Positions 25,491-34,110 of a stretch of 64,000 nucleotides of DNA are shown piece by piece. Each line of letters begins with the position of its first letter. The stretch's first letter is position 1. Location: contig NZ_JAMSLS010000002.1 of NCBI RefSeq assembly GCF_023806465.1, forward strand, positions 372,001-436,000, read 5' to 3'. Source of the DNA: Thermomicrobium sp. CFH 73360. Lineage in GTDB: Bacteria > Chloroflexota > Chloroflexia > Thermomicrobiales > Thermomicrobiaceae. Below the pieces are notes generated by a model. The model searched no databases and was not told the origin of the DNA. It worked only from the letters and a program-made list of their open reading frames with translations. Position numbers and translations under genes: made by a program.

Positions 25491-26972
25491 TTAACCAAGA
25501 GCAACTGCGGTCCGCGCATAACGCACCGGCTCCGGTCGTGTCCGTTCTGCCAACGCCAGCGCCAGCGTGAGCGGCCCAAGCCGCCCTACGAACATCGTCC
25601 CGACGAGGATGAGCTTGCTGAGCGGATGGAGCGCCGGCGTGATCCCCATACTCAGCCCGACCGTTCCAAAGGCTGAGGTCGCCTCAAACCAGATCTCCAG
25701 CAACCCGAAAGGTTCGAGAAGCGAGAGGAAAAAACTCGCCAGGAAAACAAGTGCGACCGCCAAGAGTGCAATCGTCATTGCGCGGAACACGAAAATGGCG
25801 GGAACTTCCCGCCCAAACGCAGCGACCTGCCGCTGCCCCCGCAGGACGGTCCACACGGCGAGGAGCAGGAGAGCAAAGCTTTGCACTTTGATTCCACCGG
25901 CAAACGAACCGCTCGCACCACCAACAAACATGAGCCCAATCGTCACGAACAATGCCTCGTCATTCATGCGCGCTACATCAAGCGAATTGAAGCCGGCAGT
26001 TCTCGGCACCACCGCCTGAAAGAAGGCGTTGAGGAGGCGATCACGCAGTGGCAAGACACCGAGCGTCCGTGGGTTATCCCATTCGAACGCCAAGATGAGT
26101 AGCGTACCTGTTACAAGGAGCACAGCAGTCGTCGACAAGACAACTTTGCTATCCAGCGTCAGCCGCCCCCAGCGACGCTCGCGCACGACGTCCGAGAGTA
26201 CGGCAAAGCTGAGCCCTCCCAAGACGATCAGGATGGCGATGGGAAGCAAGACCTCTGGCGCATGCTGGTAGGGTGTCATCGAGCGGAATCCACCTACGAT
26301 ATCGAATCCGGCGTTATTGAACGCCGACACACTATGGAAGAGCGACCACCAGATCCCTCGCCAGAACGAGCCCGTTGCCGCAATCCCACTTGGCAACAAC
26401 ACGAGCGTCCCAGCTAGCTCGATAGTCAGTGTCAGAACAGCAAGCCGTTGAAGCAGCCGAACCACTCCACCGGGTCCTGGTTCGCCAAGACTCATCCCGC
26501 AGGCCAGGCGATCCCGCAACGTGGGCCGTATTCCCAGAAGCGCCAGCAGGAGCGTGGCGCTGGTCGCAAACCCAAAGCCACCGAGCTGGATGAGAATCAG
26601 AATGACCGCCTGCCCAAAGCCACTCCACGCGGTCGCGGTATCACGGACCACGAGTCCTGTCACACAGACTGCTGAGGTTGCTGTGAAGAGAGCATCGACA
26701 ACCGACGCACGATGACCATCGGCCGAGGCGAACGGTAAGCTCAAGAGCGCAGTACCCACCAGGATCAGCAACGCAAACCCGATGGTGAGTCGGAGTGCAA
26801 TGGGGCGCGGGCGACGCGGTGCACGCGGCCGCGGCAGTTGCACAGCCTCGCGCGGGGCGACAGCGCGACGCACAATCCGATCGCCAGGGCGACGCACCTG
26901 TTCTCGAGGACGGCTCGGATGCCTGAGGCGATCCATGAGCTGACTCGCTTCCACTCCCCCACTCTCGGGCAA
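25491..26972 (-). CDS. trkH: TrkH-family potassium channel subunit (copy 2)
   Basis: This is a second TrkH/KtrB-type K+ transporter, paralogous to the downstream copy, with filter segments SAVCVTGLVVRD, FNNAGFDIVGG, RTAGFNSLD and FGTVGLSMGIT. These are closer to the KtrB consensus than those of copy 1. The N-terminal arginine-rich tail shares 15 of 20 residues with copy 1 over the RHPSRP...RRPGDR stretch. The reading begins at TTG 26972; GTG 26954 and ATG 26936 are alternatives, and both keep the conserved tail. The 146-bp gap to copy 1 holds no obvious terminator, so the K+ block may be one transcript. Confidence 0.92.
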   Translation of the reverse strand: MPESGGVEASQLMDRLRHPSRPREQVRRPGDRIVRRAVAPREAVQLPRPRAPRRPRPIALRLTIGFALLILVGTALLSLPFASADGHRASVVDALFTATSAVCVTGLVVRDTATAWSGFGQAVILILIQLGGFGFATSATLLLALLGIRPTLRDRLACGMSLGEPGPGGVVRLLQRLAVLTLTIELAGTLVLLPSGIAATGSFWRGIWWSLFHSVSAFNNAGFDIVGGFRSMTPYQHAPEVLLPIAILIVLGGLSFAVLSDVVRERRWGRLTLDSKVVLSTTAVLLVTGTLLILAFEWDNPRTLGVLPLRDRLLNAFFQAVVPRTAGFNSLDVARMNDEALFVTIGLMFVGGASGSFAGGIKVQSFALLLLAVWTVLRGQRQVAAFGREVPAIFVFRAMTIALLAVALVFLASFFLSLLEPFGLLEIWFEATSAFGTVGLSMGITPALHPLSKLILVGTMFVGRLGPLTLALALAERTRPEPVRYARTAVALG

Positions 26973-27006
26973 GCCTAGGGGATAGCCGTGACGCTCGTCA
27001 ACGCGC

Positions 27007-27012
27007 TATACT
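27007..27012 (+). promoter_or_regulatory. Likely -10 element for the ferredoxin-NADP reductase gene
   Basis: TATACT matches the -10 consensus 5/6, about 95 bp upstream of the ATG; the -35 is weak. A small hairpin CGGAAG/CTTCCG (about 27032-27050) follows in the leader. The same TATACT hexamer occurs before gatB and the small-RNA candidate. Confidence 0.4.
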
Positions 27013-27106
27013 CTGCCAGTGACGTGCGTTCCCGGAAGGGACCCGCTTCCGACCGACGTTGTTCGGGGGACGGGTGCACCATGAGTGGTGCGGAGGTGAG
27101 AAGGCA

Positions 27107-28132
27107 ATGACGCAGCACGATGTCTTTGATACCACGATCATCGGTGGGGGACCGGTTGGGCTGTTTGCCGCCTTCTACGCTGGCATGCGTGGGCTCAAGA
27201 CCAAGATTATCGATAGCTTACCCGAACTCGGCGGACAGCTCATCGCCGTCTACCCCGAAAAGTACATCTACGATATCGCCGGCTTCCCCAAAGTGTTGGC
27301 CAAGGACTACGTGAAGGGCGCGGTGGAGCAAGGACTCTCCACCGGCGCCGTCCCTTGCCTGGGTGAGTCCGCCCAGACCCTCACCTGGCTCCCTGAGGCC
27401 GGCCACTACCGCCTCACAACCGACAAGGCCGACCACTACACCCGCACCGTCATCATCTGCGCCGGCGTCGGCTCCTTCGAACCCAAGCGCCTGGAGGCCC
27501 CCGGCGTCCGGGAGTTCGAAGGCCGCGGCGTCACCTACCTCGTCCGCTCCCTCGAGGAGTTCCGCGACAAGGATGTCGTCATCGTCGGTGGCGGTGACTC
27601 CGCCGTCGACTGGGCTTTGGCTGTCTACCCCCTCGCCCGCTCCACAACGCTCGTCCACCGCTCGAAGTTCCGCGCCCACGAGCGTTCCGTCCAGCAACTG
27701 CACGACTCCCCGGTCGCTCTCTACTACCCCTTCTATGAGGTCAAGGAGGTTCGCGGCAATGCCTGGCTCGAGGAAGTCGTCGTCCACCAGACCCGGACCG
27801 GTGAGGAGCGTGTCTTCCCCGCTCAGGCCCTGATCGTCGCCATCGGCTTTGCCGCCGACCTCGGTCCGTTGAAGACCTGGGGCCTGACGATCGAACGCAA
27901 CAACATCGTCGTCGATCCGCGGACGATGGCAACTGGACTGCCCGGCGTCTTTGCCGCTGGTGATGTGGTGACGTACCCCGGTAAGTTCAAACTGATCGCC
28001 ACCGGGGTTGCCGAGGCGATCACCGCCGTCAATCATGCCGTCGTCCATCTCGACCCCTCTGCCCGCCTTGACGCTGGCCACTCCACCAACGTCATGGAAA
28101 AACGCGAGCGCACCGCAGTCTCGGCTGACTGA
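27107..28132 (+). CDS. Ferredoxin/flavodoxin-NADP+ reductase (thioredoxin-reductase-like)
   Basis: This flavoprotein has a thioredoxin-reductase fold with FAD motif TIIGGGPVGLFAAFYAGMRG, NADPH motif VVIVGGGDSAVDWAL and FAD motif GVFAAGDV. It lacks the redox CxxC of true thioredoxin reductases, which places it with type-2 ferredoxin-NADP+ reductases that exchange electrons between NADPH and ferredoxin. The ATG at 27107 follows GGAGGTGAGAAGG; the upstream in-frame stretch is untranslated leader. About 341 residues. It is monocistronic between a -10 element and a hairpin/T6 terminator. Confidence 0.9.
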   Translation: MTQHDVFDTTIIGGGPVGLFAAFYAGMRGLKTKIIDSLPELGGQLIAVYPEKYIYDIAGFPKVLAKDYVKGAVEQGLSTGAVPCLGESAQTLTWLPEAGHYRLTTDKADHYTRTVIICAGVGSFEPKRLEAPGVREFEGRGVTYLVRSLEEFRDKDVVIVGGGDSAVDWALAVYPLARSTTLVHRSKFRAHERSVQQLHDSPVALYYPFYEVKEVRGNAWLEEVVVHQTRTGEERVFPAQALIVAIGFAADLGPLKTWGLTIERNNIVVDPRTMATGLPGVFAAGDVVTYPGKFKLIATGVAEAITAVNHAVVHLDPSARLDAGHSTNVMEKRERTAVSAD

Positions 28133-28167
28133 GCCCGCTCGCAAGTCACCCTTCTCTCCGCTAGTCC

Positions 28168-28200
28168 GTGCAGAGCGCACGGTCTGGCGACCTCTTTTTT
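28168..28200 (+). terminator. Terminator of the ferredoxin-NADP reductase gene
   Basis: CCGTGC-AGAGC-GCACGG is followed by a GGTC/GACC mini-stem and then TCTTTTTT ending near 28200, about 35-68 bp after the stop codon. The T-run makes termination likely. Confidence 0.6.
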
Positions 28201-28343
28201 GGATCTAGTGCCCGCACACATCCCTTGTCTTATGCCGGATACTTGCCGCTGGAATGCAGCGGTGGTTCCGCGCAGTCGCGTGACCAGCCGAGTACATCGG
28301 CAAAACCTGCGACGAATGCCGGTTCATACCGCTCTCCCAGGGG

Positions 28344-28375
28344 CATTGACAGCGATTCCGTCAATGTGGTAGTGT
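28344..28375 (+). promoter_or_regulatory. Promoter and overlapping operator of the peptide ABC-transporter operon
   Basis: A perfect -35 TTGACA (28346-28351), an 18-bp spacer and a -10 TAGTGT (28370-28375, preceded by TGG). A perfect inverted repeat CATTGAC (28344-28350) / GTCAATG (28360-28366) overlaps the -35, so a repressor bound there would block RNA polymerase. Confidence 0.6.
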
Positions 28376-28456
28376 GCAGGCACAAGGGTCGCACTGAGCG
28401 GTTGCGGCAAGACGGGGCACTCCGAACGAGGCGACGACAAGAGTGAGGAGTGGACG

Positions 28457-29389
28457 ATGGCGCAGTATATCGCGCGCCGGCTTCTCATGGTCATTCCAAC
28501 ATTAATCGCGATTTCGCTGATCACCTTTATCATTATGCATGCAACGCCGGGTAGCCCGCTCCAACCACGCGCCCCACAAGCCAATCCGCTGCCACCCGCT
28601 GCCCAAGAGGCGCTCGCGCGCAAATACGGGCTCGATAAGCCCCTCTGGCAACAATACCTGACGTATCTCCGCCATATCTTCACCCTGGACTTTGGCTATT
28701 CCTACCAGTACCAGACACGCGAAGTCCGCGACATTATGGCAAGCACTCTCCCCATCTCGCTCCATTTGGGCATTATGGCGATGGCCTTAGCAATCCTGGT
28801 GGGCATCCCGCTCGGAGTCATCGCGGCGATCAATCAGAACGGTCCGGTCGACTACCTCTGTAGCTTTATCGCGACGCTTGGCGTTGCTGTTCCCAACTTT
28901 ATCCTCGCGCTGTTCTTGATCGTGCTCCTGGTCCTGCTCATCCCCGTCATTCCACGTACGGGTGGCTGGGACTCTCCGATCGACTGGGTGCTGCCGACGA
29001 TCGCGCTCGCGCTGGGCCCCATCGGCATCATCGCTCGCTACACCCGCGCCAGTATGGTCGAGGTATTACGGCAGGACTTCATTCGCACCGCCTATGCCAA
29101 GGGATTAAGTGACCGTCAGGTCATTCTGCGGCACGTGCTCAAGAATGGACTCATCCCCCCGATTACCATCCTCGGTCCGATGTTTGCTGCGATTGGGACA
29201 GGCTCTCCCTTCGTTGAGAAGATCTTCCGTGTCCCTGGCATGGGGCGGTTCTTTGTTGATAGTCTGATCGCACGCGATTATCCGATGATCATGGCGGTCA
29301 TCTTGATTTATGGAGCCTTCCTGGCCATCATGAACATCATCGTGGATATCTTGTACGGCATCGTCGATCCGCGGATTCGCTTGGCCTGA
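28457..29389 (+). CDS. Peptide/nickel-type ABC transporter permease (DppB-like)
   Basis: This is the first membrane subunit of a dipeptide/oligopeptide/nickel-type importer. It has the canonical N-terminal helix after MAQYIARRLLMVIPTLIAISLITF, a periplasmic loop with AREKYGLDKPLWQQY-like spacing, and five further helices. The coupling loop is AYAKGLSDRQVILRHVLKNGLIP. It has 310 residues, normal for DppB. It is the first gene after the promoter/operator; the second permease follows after 32 bp. It should act with the downstream permease and binding protein. Confidence 0.93.
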   Translation: MAQYIARRLLMVIPTLIAISLITFIIMHATPGSPLQPRAPQANPLPPAAQEALARKYGLDKPLWQQYLTYLRHIFTLDFGYSYQYQTREVRDIMASTLPISLHLGIMAMALAILVGIPLGVIAAINQNGPVDYLCSFIATLGVAVPNFILALFLIVLLVLLIPVIPRTGGWDSPIDWVLPTIALALGPIGIIARYTRASMVEVLRQDFIRTAYAKGLSDRQVILRHVLKNGLIPPITILGPMFAAIGTGSPFVEKIFRVPGMGRFFVDSLIARDYPMIMAVILIYGAFLAIMNIIVDILYGIVDPRIRLA

Positions 29390-29421
29390 CGCGTGAGGAA
29401 GTACTGGGAGGAAGTGACCTC

Positions 29422-30348
29422 ATGGCGACTGCTGGTGCTGGGATGACCGGACAGGCACAGCGGCTTGACGCCCTGGTCTGGGCAGCCCGACCGCACCGCA
29501 CACTCTGGCGCGATGCGCTGAGCCGGCTCCTTGCGAACCGCTTAGCGATGTTTGGCCTGATCATCGTCCTCATCTTTACTGCTCTGGCACTGTTCGCACC
29601 GATACTCGCACCCTACCCGTACGATAAGGCCGATTTCACCGCAGTTTCCCAGTTCCCGACCTGGACCGGTAAATACCCGCTCGGCACGGATCTCGTCGGG
29701 CGGGACATGCTGAGTCGGCTGATCTGGGGAGCCCAAGTCTCGATGGCTGTTGGACTGGGCGCTCAGGTGCTCGTCTTCCTGATTGGCGTGCCGATCGGCG
29801 CACTGGCCGGGTACGTGGGTGGCCGCGTCGACTCGCTCCTTATGCGCTTTGTCGACGTCATGTACGCCTTCCCGCAACTCCTGTTCGTCATCCTGATCAT
29901 GGCCGCCCTGGGACGCGGCATGCAAAACATCTTCATCGCTATCGGTATCACTGGCTGGGTGACACTGGCACGCCTCACCCGTGCCGAGTTCCTGGCACTC
30001 CGCGAGCGCGATTTCGTCATCGCTGCACGAGCGGCAGGAGCTTCTCCGTGGCGCATTATCACCCGTCACATGCTCCCCAACGCGCTCTCACCAATCATCG
30101 TCGCTCTCACTTTCGGCATCCCACAGGCGATCTTCACCGAGGCCGCGCTCAGCTTTATCGGCATTGGAATCCCCGAGCCGCGACCGAGCTGGGGCAAAAT
30201 GGCCGGTGAAACGCAACAGTACATCACTTCCTACTGGTACATGCCGCTTTTCCCGACTATCCTGATCGCGCTTCTCATGCTGAGCTTCACGTTCCTTGGC
30301 GACGGACTGCGCGATGCCCTCGATCCGCGAACGCGGAAGCGCGAGTGA
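29422..30348 (+). CDS. Peptide/nickel-type ABC transporter permease (DppC-like)
   Basis: This is the second membrane subunit of the importer, with an N-terminal segment then a first helix (FGLIIVLIFTALALFAPILAP), a loop with the family motif HxLGTDxxGRD reading YPLGTDLVGRDMLSRLIWG, and the coupling loop AARAAGASPWRIITRHMLPN. It has 308 residues, full length. SD GGGAGGAAG lies upstream of ATG 29422. It sits between the first permease and the binding protein. No ATP-binding (DppD/DppF) genes follow, so ATPases must come from elsewhere. Confidence 0.93.
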   Translation: MATAGAGMTGQAQRLDALVWAARPHRTLWRDALSRLLANRLAMFGLIIVLIFTALALFAPILAPYPYDKADFTAVSQFPTWTGKYPLGTDLVGRDMLSRLIWGAQVSMAVGLGAQVLVFLIGVPIGALAGYVGGRVDSLLMRFVDVMYAFPQLLFVILIMAALGRGMQNIFIAIGITGWVTLARLTRAEFLALRERDFVIAARAAGASPWRIITRHMLPNALSPIIVALTFGIPQAIFTEAALSFIGIGIPEPRPSWGKMAGETQQYITSYWYMPLFPTILIALLMLSFTFLGDGLRDALDPRTRKRE

Positions 30349-30440
30349 GAGGGGGTGACACAAGGGAGCGGCCTTCCGACACTTGTTGACTTACCGTGCA
30401 CGTTCGAGGTGAGCAGCTCATCTTGAGAGGAGGAGGTACG

Positions 30441-32285
30441 ATGAGCGACAAACTCCGCTGGTGGGAAGATCCCGAACAGGTGGCGCTTCTCTGGAAACGT
30501 TTCCAGGCAGTCAACCTCGATCGCCGCGAGTTCGTGCGGTTTGTCGGTGCAGTTGGGGGTACGACTGGTGCCGCGTTGGCCATGGCTGCATGCCAACGCG
30601 GTCCAGAGGCGACACCCACACCAGCCGCTGCTGTCACTCCGCCTCCCGTCCCCACACCAACCCCGCCACGTGCTGTCGGTCCAACGCCGACCGCCGCTCC
30701 AACGCCGACGGCAGCAGAAGGTGAACTCGCCCCCGAGCAAGTCTTCCGCACCAACATGGAACGTGACCCGCAGAGCTTTGACTTTAACCGCGACCTCTAC
30801 TGCGAGGGAGATTCCTCGTGCTTCGCCATGCTGGGTATGTTCACACCGGATCTCGAGGTTGTTCCCGACATCGCGGAACGCTGGGAGCCGAACGAGGACG
30901 CATCCGTCTGGACGTTCTATCTCCGGAAGGATACCTACTGGAGTAACGGTGACCCAGTGACCGCCCACGACTACGAGTGGTCCTGGAAGCGGCAGCTTGA
31001 CCCCGCCACCGCGGCACCTTACGCTGGTTTCCTCTACGACATCAAGAATGCTGAGGCGTTCAACACGCAGAAACCCGGTGTCACCCGCGATGACGTCGGG
31101 GTCAAGGCCCTCGACGATTACACACTCCAAGTGACACTTGAGGGACCACGCGGCTATTTCCCCATTCTCGCCGCCTACATCGCCGCTGCCCCGGCGCACC
31201 GCCCCTCAGTCGAGAAGTACGGCGACAAGTGGACCGAGGCAGAGAACATCGTCTGCAACGGCCCCTTCAAGCTCGTCCGTTGGGAGCACGATAAGATCGT
31301 GGTGCTGGAGAAGAACGAGAAGTACTGGAATGCCAAGAACATCACGCTTCAGCGTGTCGAACGCCCAATTATTCCGAGCGAGGCGGTACTCCAAGCTTAC
31401 GAAAACAACGAAATCGACTGGATGTGGCGCGGCCCGCTTGGCCAACTCGACCGTGTCCGCTCCGATCCAAAGCTCAGCAAGGAATATCAGCAGTTCAACC
31501 TCTACGGCACGTGGTACCTTGTGCCTGACCCGAACTTCGAACCATACAACCTGAAGGAAGTCCGCCGCGCGATGGCCCACGCCATCGACCGCGAGACGAT
31601 CGTCAAGCAGGTCCTCAAGGGGCTGGCCACGGTCGCCTACACCTTTAACCCGCCCGGTATGCCCTACTACATCGAGCTGGACGACAAGATTCGTGAACTC
31701 ACAGAGTACAACCCCGATAAGGCACGCCAGTGGCTCAAAGGAACGCCCTACGAGGGCGGGAAGAACTGGCCGAAGGGCCTGACACTTACTCACCGCGAAG
31801 AGGGCGACGCTCCGAAAGCTGCTGCGGCTGCCATCATCCAAATGCTCAAGGAAGTGCTCGGCATGGAACTCGAGCACATCGTCGGTGAACCACGCGAGAC
31901 CTACGAACGGATGTGGAAGCACGAGATCCCGCTCATGTGGGTCCGTTGGTACATTGACTACCCTGATCCCGCCAACACCCTCTTCCAGGTCTGGTACTCC
32001 AAAGCCCCGACCGGTCACCGCCACAGCTGGGCGAACGACGAGTTCGACCGGCTCGTGCTCCAAGCCAACGGAGAACAAGATCCTCAGAAGCGGTACCAGC
32101 TCTATTACCAGGCCCAACTGATCCAGCTTGAGGACGCCGCGGCAATCTATGTGTACAATCCTTGGAACTACGGACTCATGAAGCCTTGGGTCACAAACCT
32201 TCCGCGTAATCGGAACGGTGACTTTACCCCGGAGTGGAACATCTTCATCCGGCATTACGATTACTACAAGATCCTCAAGCACTAA
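30441..32285 (+). CDS. Peptide ABC transporter substrate-binding lipoprotein (DppA/OppA-like)
   Basis: This is an extracytoplasmic solute-binding protein, family 5. The N-terminus has a twin-arginine-like signal (DRREFVRFVGAVGG, about residues 27-40) followed by a lipobox AMAAC with Cys at about residue 51, so it is probably exported folded and lipid-anchored. A Thr/Pro/Ala-rich linker precedes the SBP_bac_5 domain (WTFYLRKDTYWSNGDPVTAHDYEWSW). The 614 residues are normal. The ATG at 30441 follows a strong AGGAGGAGGT. It is the last gene of the importer operon and ends at a perfect hairpin terminator. The ligand is probably a peptide. Confidence 0.93.
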   Translation: MSDKLRWWEDPEQVALLWKRFQAVNLDRREFVRFVGAVGGTTGAALAMAACQRGPEATPTPAAAVTPPPVPTPTPPRAVGPTPTAAPTPTAAEGELAPEQVFRTNMERDPQSFDFNRDLYCEGDSSCFAMLGMFTPDLEVVPDIAERWEPNEDASVWTFYLRKDTYWSNGDPVTAHDYEWSWKRQLDPATAAPYAGFLYDIKNAEAFNTQKPGVTRDDVGVKALDDYTLQVTLEGPRGYFPILAAYIAAAPAHRPSVEKYGDKWTEAENIVCNGPFKLVRWEHDKIVVLEKNEKYWNAKNITLQRVERPIIPSEAVLQAYENNEIDWMWRGPLGQLDRVRSDPKLSKEYQQFNLYGTWYLVPDPNFEPYNLKEVRRAMAHAIDRETIVKQVLKGLATVAYTFNPPGMPYYIELDDKIRELTEYNPDKARQWLKGTPYEGGKNWPKGLTLTHREEGDAPKAAAAAIIQMLKEVLGMELEHIVGEPRETYERMWKHEIPLMWVRWYIDYPDPANTLFQVWYSKAPTGHRHSWANDEFDRLVLQANGEQDPQKRYQLYYQAQLIQLEDAAAIYVYNPWNYGLMKPWVTNLPRNRNGDFTPEWNIFIRHYDYYKILKH

Positions 32286-32308
32286 GCACGCTGCATCAGA
32301 ACGAGGTT

Positions 32309-32340
32309 GTCCCCTTATCCCGTGATTGGGATAAGGGGAC
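32309..32340 (+). terminator. Intrinsic terminator of the peptide-transporter operon
   Basis: A perfect 13-bp stem GTCCCCTTATCCC/GGGATAAGGGGAC with a 6-nt loop lies 24 bp after the binding-protein stop and is followed by a pyrimidine-rich stretch (GTCTTCTT). Confidence 0.75.
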
Positions 32341-32344
32341 AGTC

Positions 32345-32600
32345 GTCTTCTTCCGAGCCACACATCTGTCTCGTACTGCAGCACGGGAGTAGTGAGAAAC
32401 GAGGCAGCATGCCAGAGCCCCCTCAGCAATTCACGACAGACCGACAACTTAACGAGGGAAGATGAGACGCTCACGACAAGCTCCGTCGATACCGCGTGGC
32501 GTTCTTCCTGCGAAACGACCACCAGGCGACTCCCCAAAGAGCGAAGTGACAGCGCCAGCAGTGCGATCCGCAGTGCTAGTCTACCAAATCAATCTCAGGA
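32345..32600. other. Intergenic region without a supported gene
   Basis: About 250 bp lie between two convergent transcription units. I see no protein-like frame, promoter or RNA here; only the flanking terminators are clear. Confidence 0.5.
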
Positions 32601-32603
32601 AAA

Positions 32604-32637
32604 CCGAGGGAGAAAGCTGGCTCAAGAAGGCTTCTCC
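32604..32637 (-). terminator. Terminator of the sigma/anti-sigma operon
   Basis: On the minus strand, GGAGAAGC pairs with GCTTTCTCC (one bulge) 10 bp after the anti-sigma stop, followed by CTCGGTTTTCC. Confidence 0.6.
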
Positions 32638-32646
32638 ACCTCGCAG

Positions 32647-33432
32647 TCAGCCCTGCCCAGCCTCCAGCCGCGGGCGAGCGATCCCGTCATAAATCGCCCA
32701 CGCCTCCCAGTCCCATGCGCATCCCGCGATTCGTTCGCCAGTCGGTTGCCCGCTCCCTTCTGGTCCTGGCTCGACAGTGATCCCCATCCCTTGGTATGTC
32801 GTCCAGGGATCCCGCGCGTGGATCACAAGGAGCGCTCTCCCTTGAAAGTCTGGAAGGAATACCCCCGCACTATCTCGCCCGCCATCGGACCGGATGAGCC
32901 ATACCTGGTAGACGTGCCCCTTATCGGGACGTGGGAGTTCCTCAAGCACCACCAAGCCGGTTCGCCCCTCCCGATCCAAGTACACGCGCCCCACCCGGGC
33001 TGGCATGTCGGCTCGTTCGCCCTCCATCGCTGTCGACCAGTCCGCAGCTGCCAAGACCGCCGCGATACTTGCTTGTCGTGCTGCGAGCTCGTTGACCTGC
33101 CGGTCAGCTCGAGTGATCGCGAGCAGGAGTGCGAAGACAAGCAACACTGCCGCCGCTGCAAGCAGTCCACGCGCCCATGCCAACCGCCAGCGCTGGCGCC
33201 CCTCAAACGCAGCGGCGGCGAGGACGCGGGCACGCAGCGCCGGAGAGGGCTCGACTTGTGGCACCGCCGTCCCAAGCCAACCGAGTGCCTCTTCAATCCG
33301 AAGGAGCTCTGCCCGGCAGCGTTCACATCCTTCAAGATGTCGGGCAACACGTGCTGCCGTCTCGGGATCGAGTTCCCCGAGGGCATACTCCACGAGTTCC
33401 TGCTCATGTTCCGTCACCGCGTGTCCGTCCAT
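32647..33432 (-). CDS. RskA-type anti-sigma factor with zinc-finger N-terminus
   Basis: This is a single-pass membrane anti-sigma factor. The N-terminal cytoplasmic anti-sigma domain carries the HxxxCxxC motif (RHLEGCERC, about residue 30), one transmembrane helix follows at about residues 88-108 (ARGLLAAAAVLLVFALLLAI), and the outside domain is the anti-sigma-K (RskA) fold with KGHVYQVWLIRSDGG and GRALLVIHARDPW. Its start overlaps the sigma gene by 19 bp, so the pair is translationally coupled. It presumably holds the sigma factor inactive until an envelope signal triggers proteolysis. Confidence 0.92.
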   Translation of the reverse strand: MDGHAVTEHEQELVEYALGELDPETAARVARHLEGCERCRAELLRIEEALGWLGTAVPQVEPSPALRARVLAAAAFEGRQRWRLAWARGLLAAAAVLLVFALLLAITRADRQVNELAARQASIAAVLAAADWSTAMEGERADMPARVGRVYLDREGRTGLVVLEELPRPDKGHVYQVWLIRSDGGRDSAGVFLPDFQGRALLVIHARDPWTTYQGMGITVEPGPEGSGQPTGERIAGCAWDWEAWAIYDGIARPRLEAGQG

Positions 33433-33998
33433 AGCTCCCGGTCCCCCGCCAATGCTGCCGCGAGACGCTGCAGTGCCGTCCGAACCCGCGTCTTCACTGT
33501 TCCGAGCGGCACCCCCAATCGCTCGGCGATCTCCCGCTGCGTTAACCCTTCAAAGTACGCAAGCTCAATCACTTGTCGCAGACCGCTGTCCAGCTCAGCG
33601 AGCACCTGCCGAACACGGGCTACTGCCTCGTTCTGGAGCGCAGTGTCGTCGGGATCATTCTGGTTGGTGACATGCGTCGTCATCTCAAGGCGCCAGCTGA
33701 GTTGCCGCTCGCGAGTCCGCCGGCGTAGGACATCGATGGCACGATTCCGAGCCGAGCGAAGCAACCACGGACCAAATGGACCGCGTGCCGCATCATACAG
33801 CTGCGGGTACTGCCACACGTGGAAGAACAACTCTTGCGTCACCTCTTCGGCTGCTCCCGGATCGTGGAGGATACTCAACGCAAGTGAGTAGACCGACCGC
33901 GCATATCGGTCGTAGAGCACTTCCAACGCCGCTCGGTCCCGACTACGAACGCGCGCGACCAGTTCTGCGTCGCTCGCTTCACTCACGTCGGTGTCCAT
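33414..33998 (-). CDS. ECF RNA polymerase sigma factor (SigK-like)
   Basis: This is an extracytoplasmic-function sigma factor with region 2 (LYDRYARSVYSLALSILHDPGAAEEVTQELFFHVW) and region 4 (LRQVIELAYFEGLTQREIAERLGVPLGTVKTRVRTALQRL) but no region 3. It has 194 residues, typical of the SigK/ECF group paired with RskA. The overlap with the downstream anti-sigma gene is 19 bp. It is divergent from a membrane-anchored HtrA protease across a 112-bp spacer, which suggests that the protease gene or the shared spacer belongs to its regulon; no clear ECF promoter was found. Confidence 0.94.
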   Translation of the reverse strand: MDTDVSEASDAELVARVRSRDRAALEVLYDRYARSVYSLALSILHDPGAAEEVTQELFFHVWQYPQLYDAARGPFGPWLLRSARNRAIDVLRRRTRERQLSWRLEMTTHVTNQNDPDDTALQNEAVARVRQVLAELDSGLRQVIELAYFEGLTQREIAERLGVPLGTVKTRVRTALQRLAAALAGDRELWTDTR

Positions 33999-34110
33999 CC
34001 AGCCTGCCCGTTCGCCGTATCCGGCTCGACGTCTCTATCATACGCACTGCTCGGGGCGTAGGATTGACCTGCGAACCGGCCCGTGGTGCTGGGGGAGGGA
34101 GGACGAACCG

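Noticed and set aside
27218-28180. Long minus-strand open frame opposite the ferredoxin-NADP reductase
   Set aside because: Mirror of a strongly supported flavoprotein with strong third-position GC bias; no independent evidence.
31206-32537. 443-codon minus-strand frame opposite the peptide-binding protein
   Set aside because: Antisense shadow of a clear SBP_bac_5 gene; runs through its terminator.
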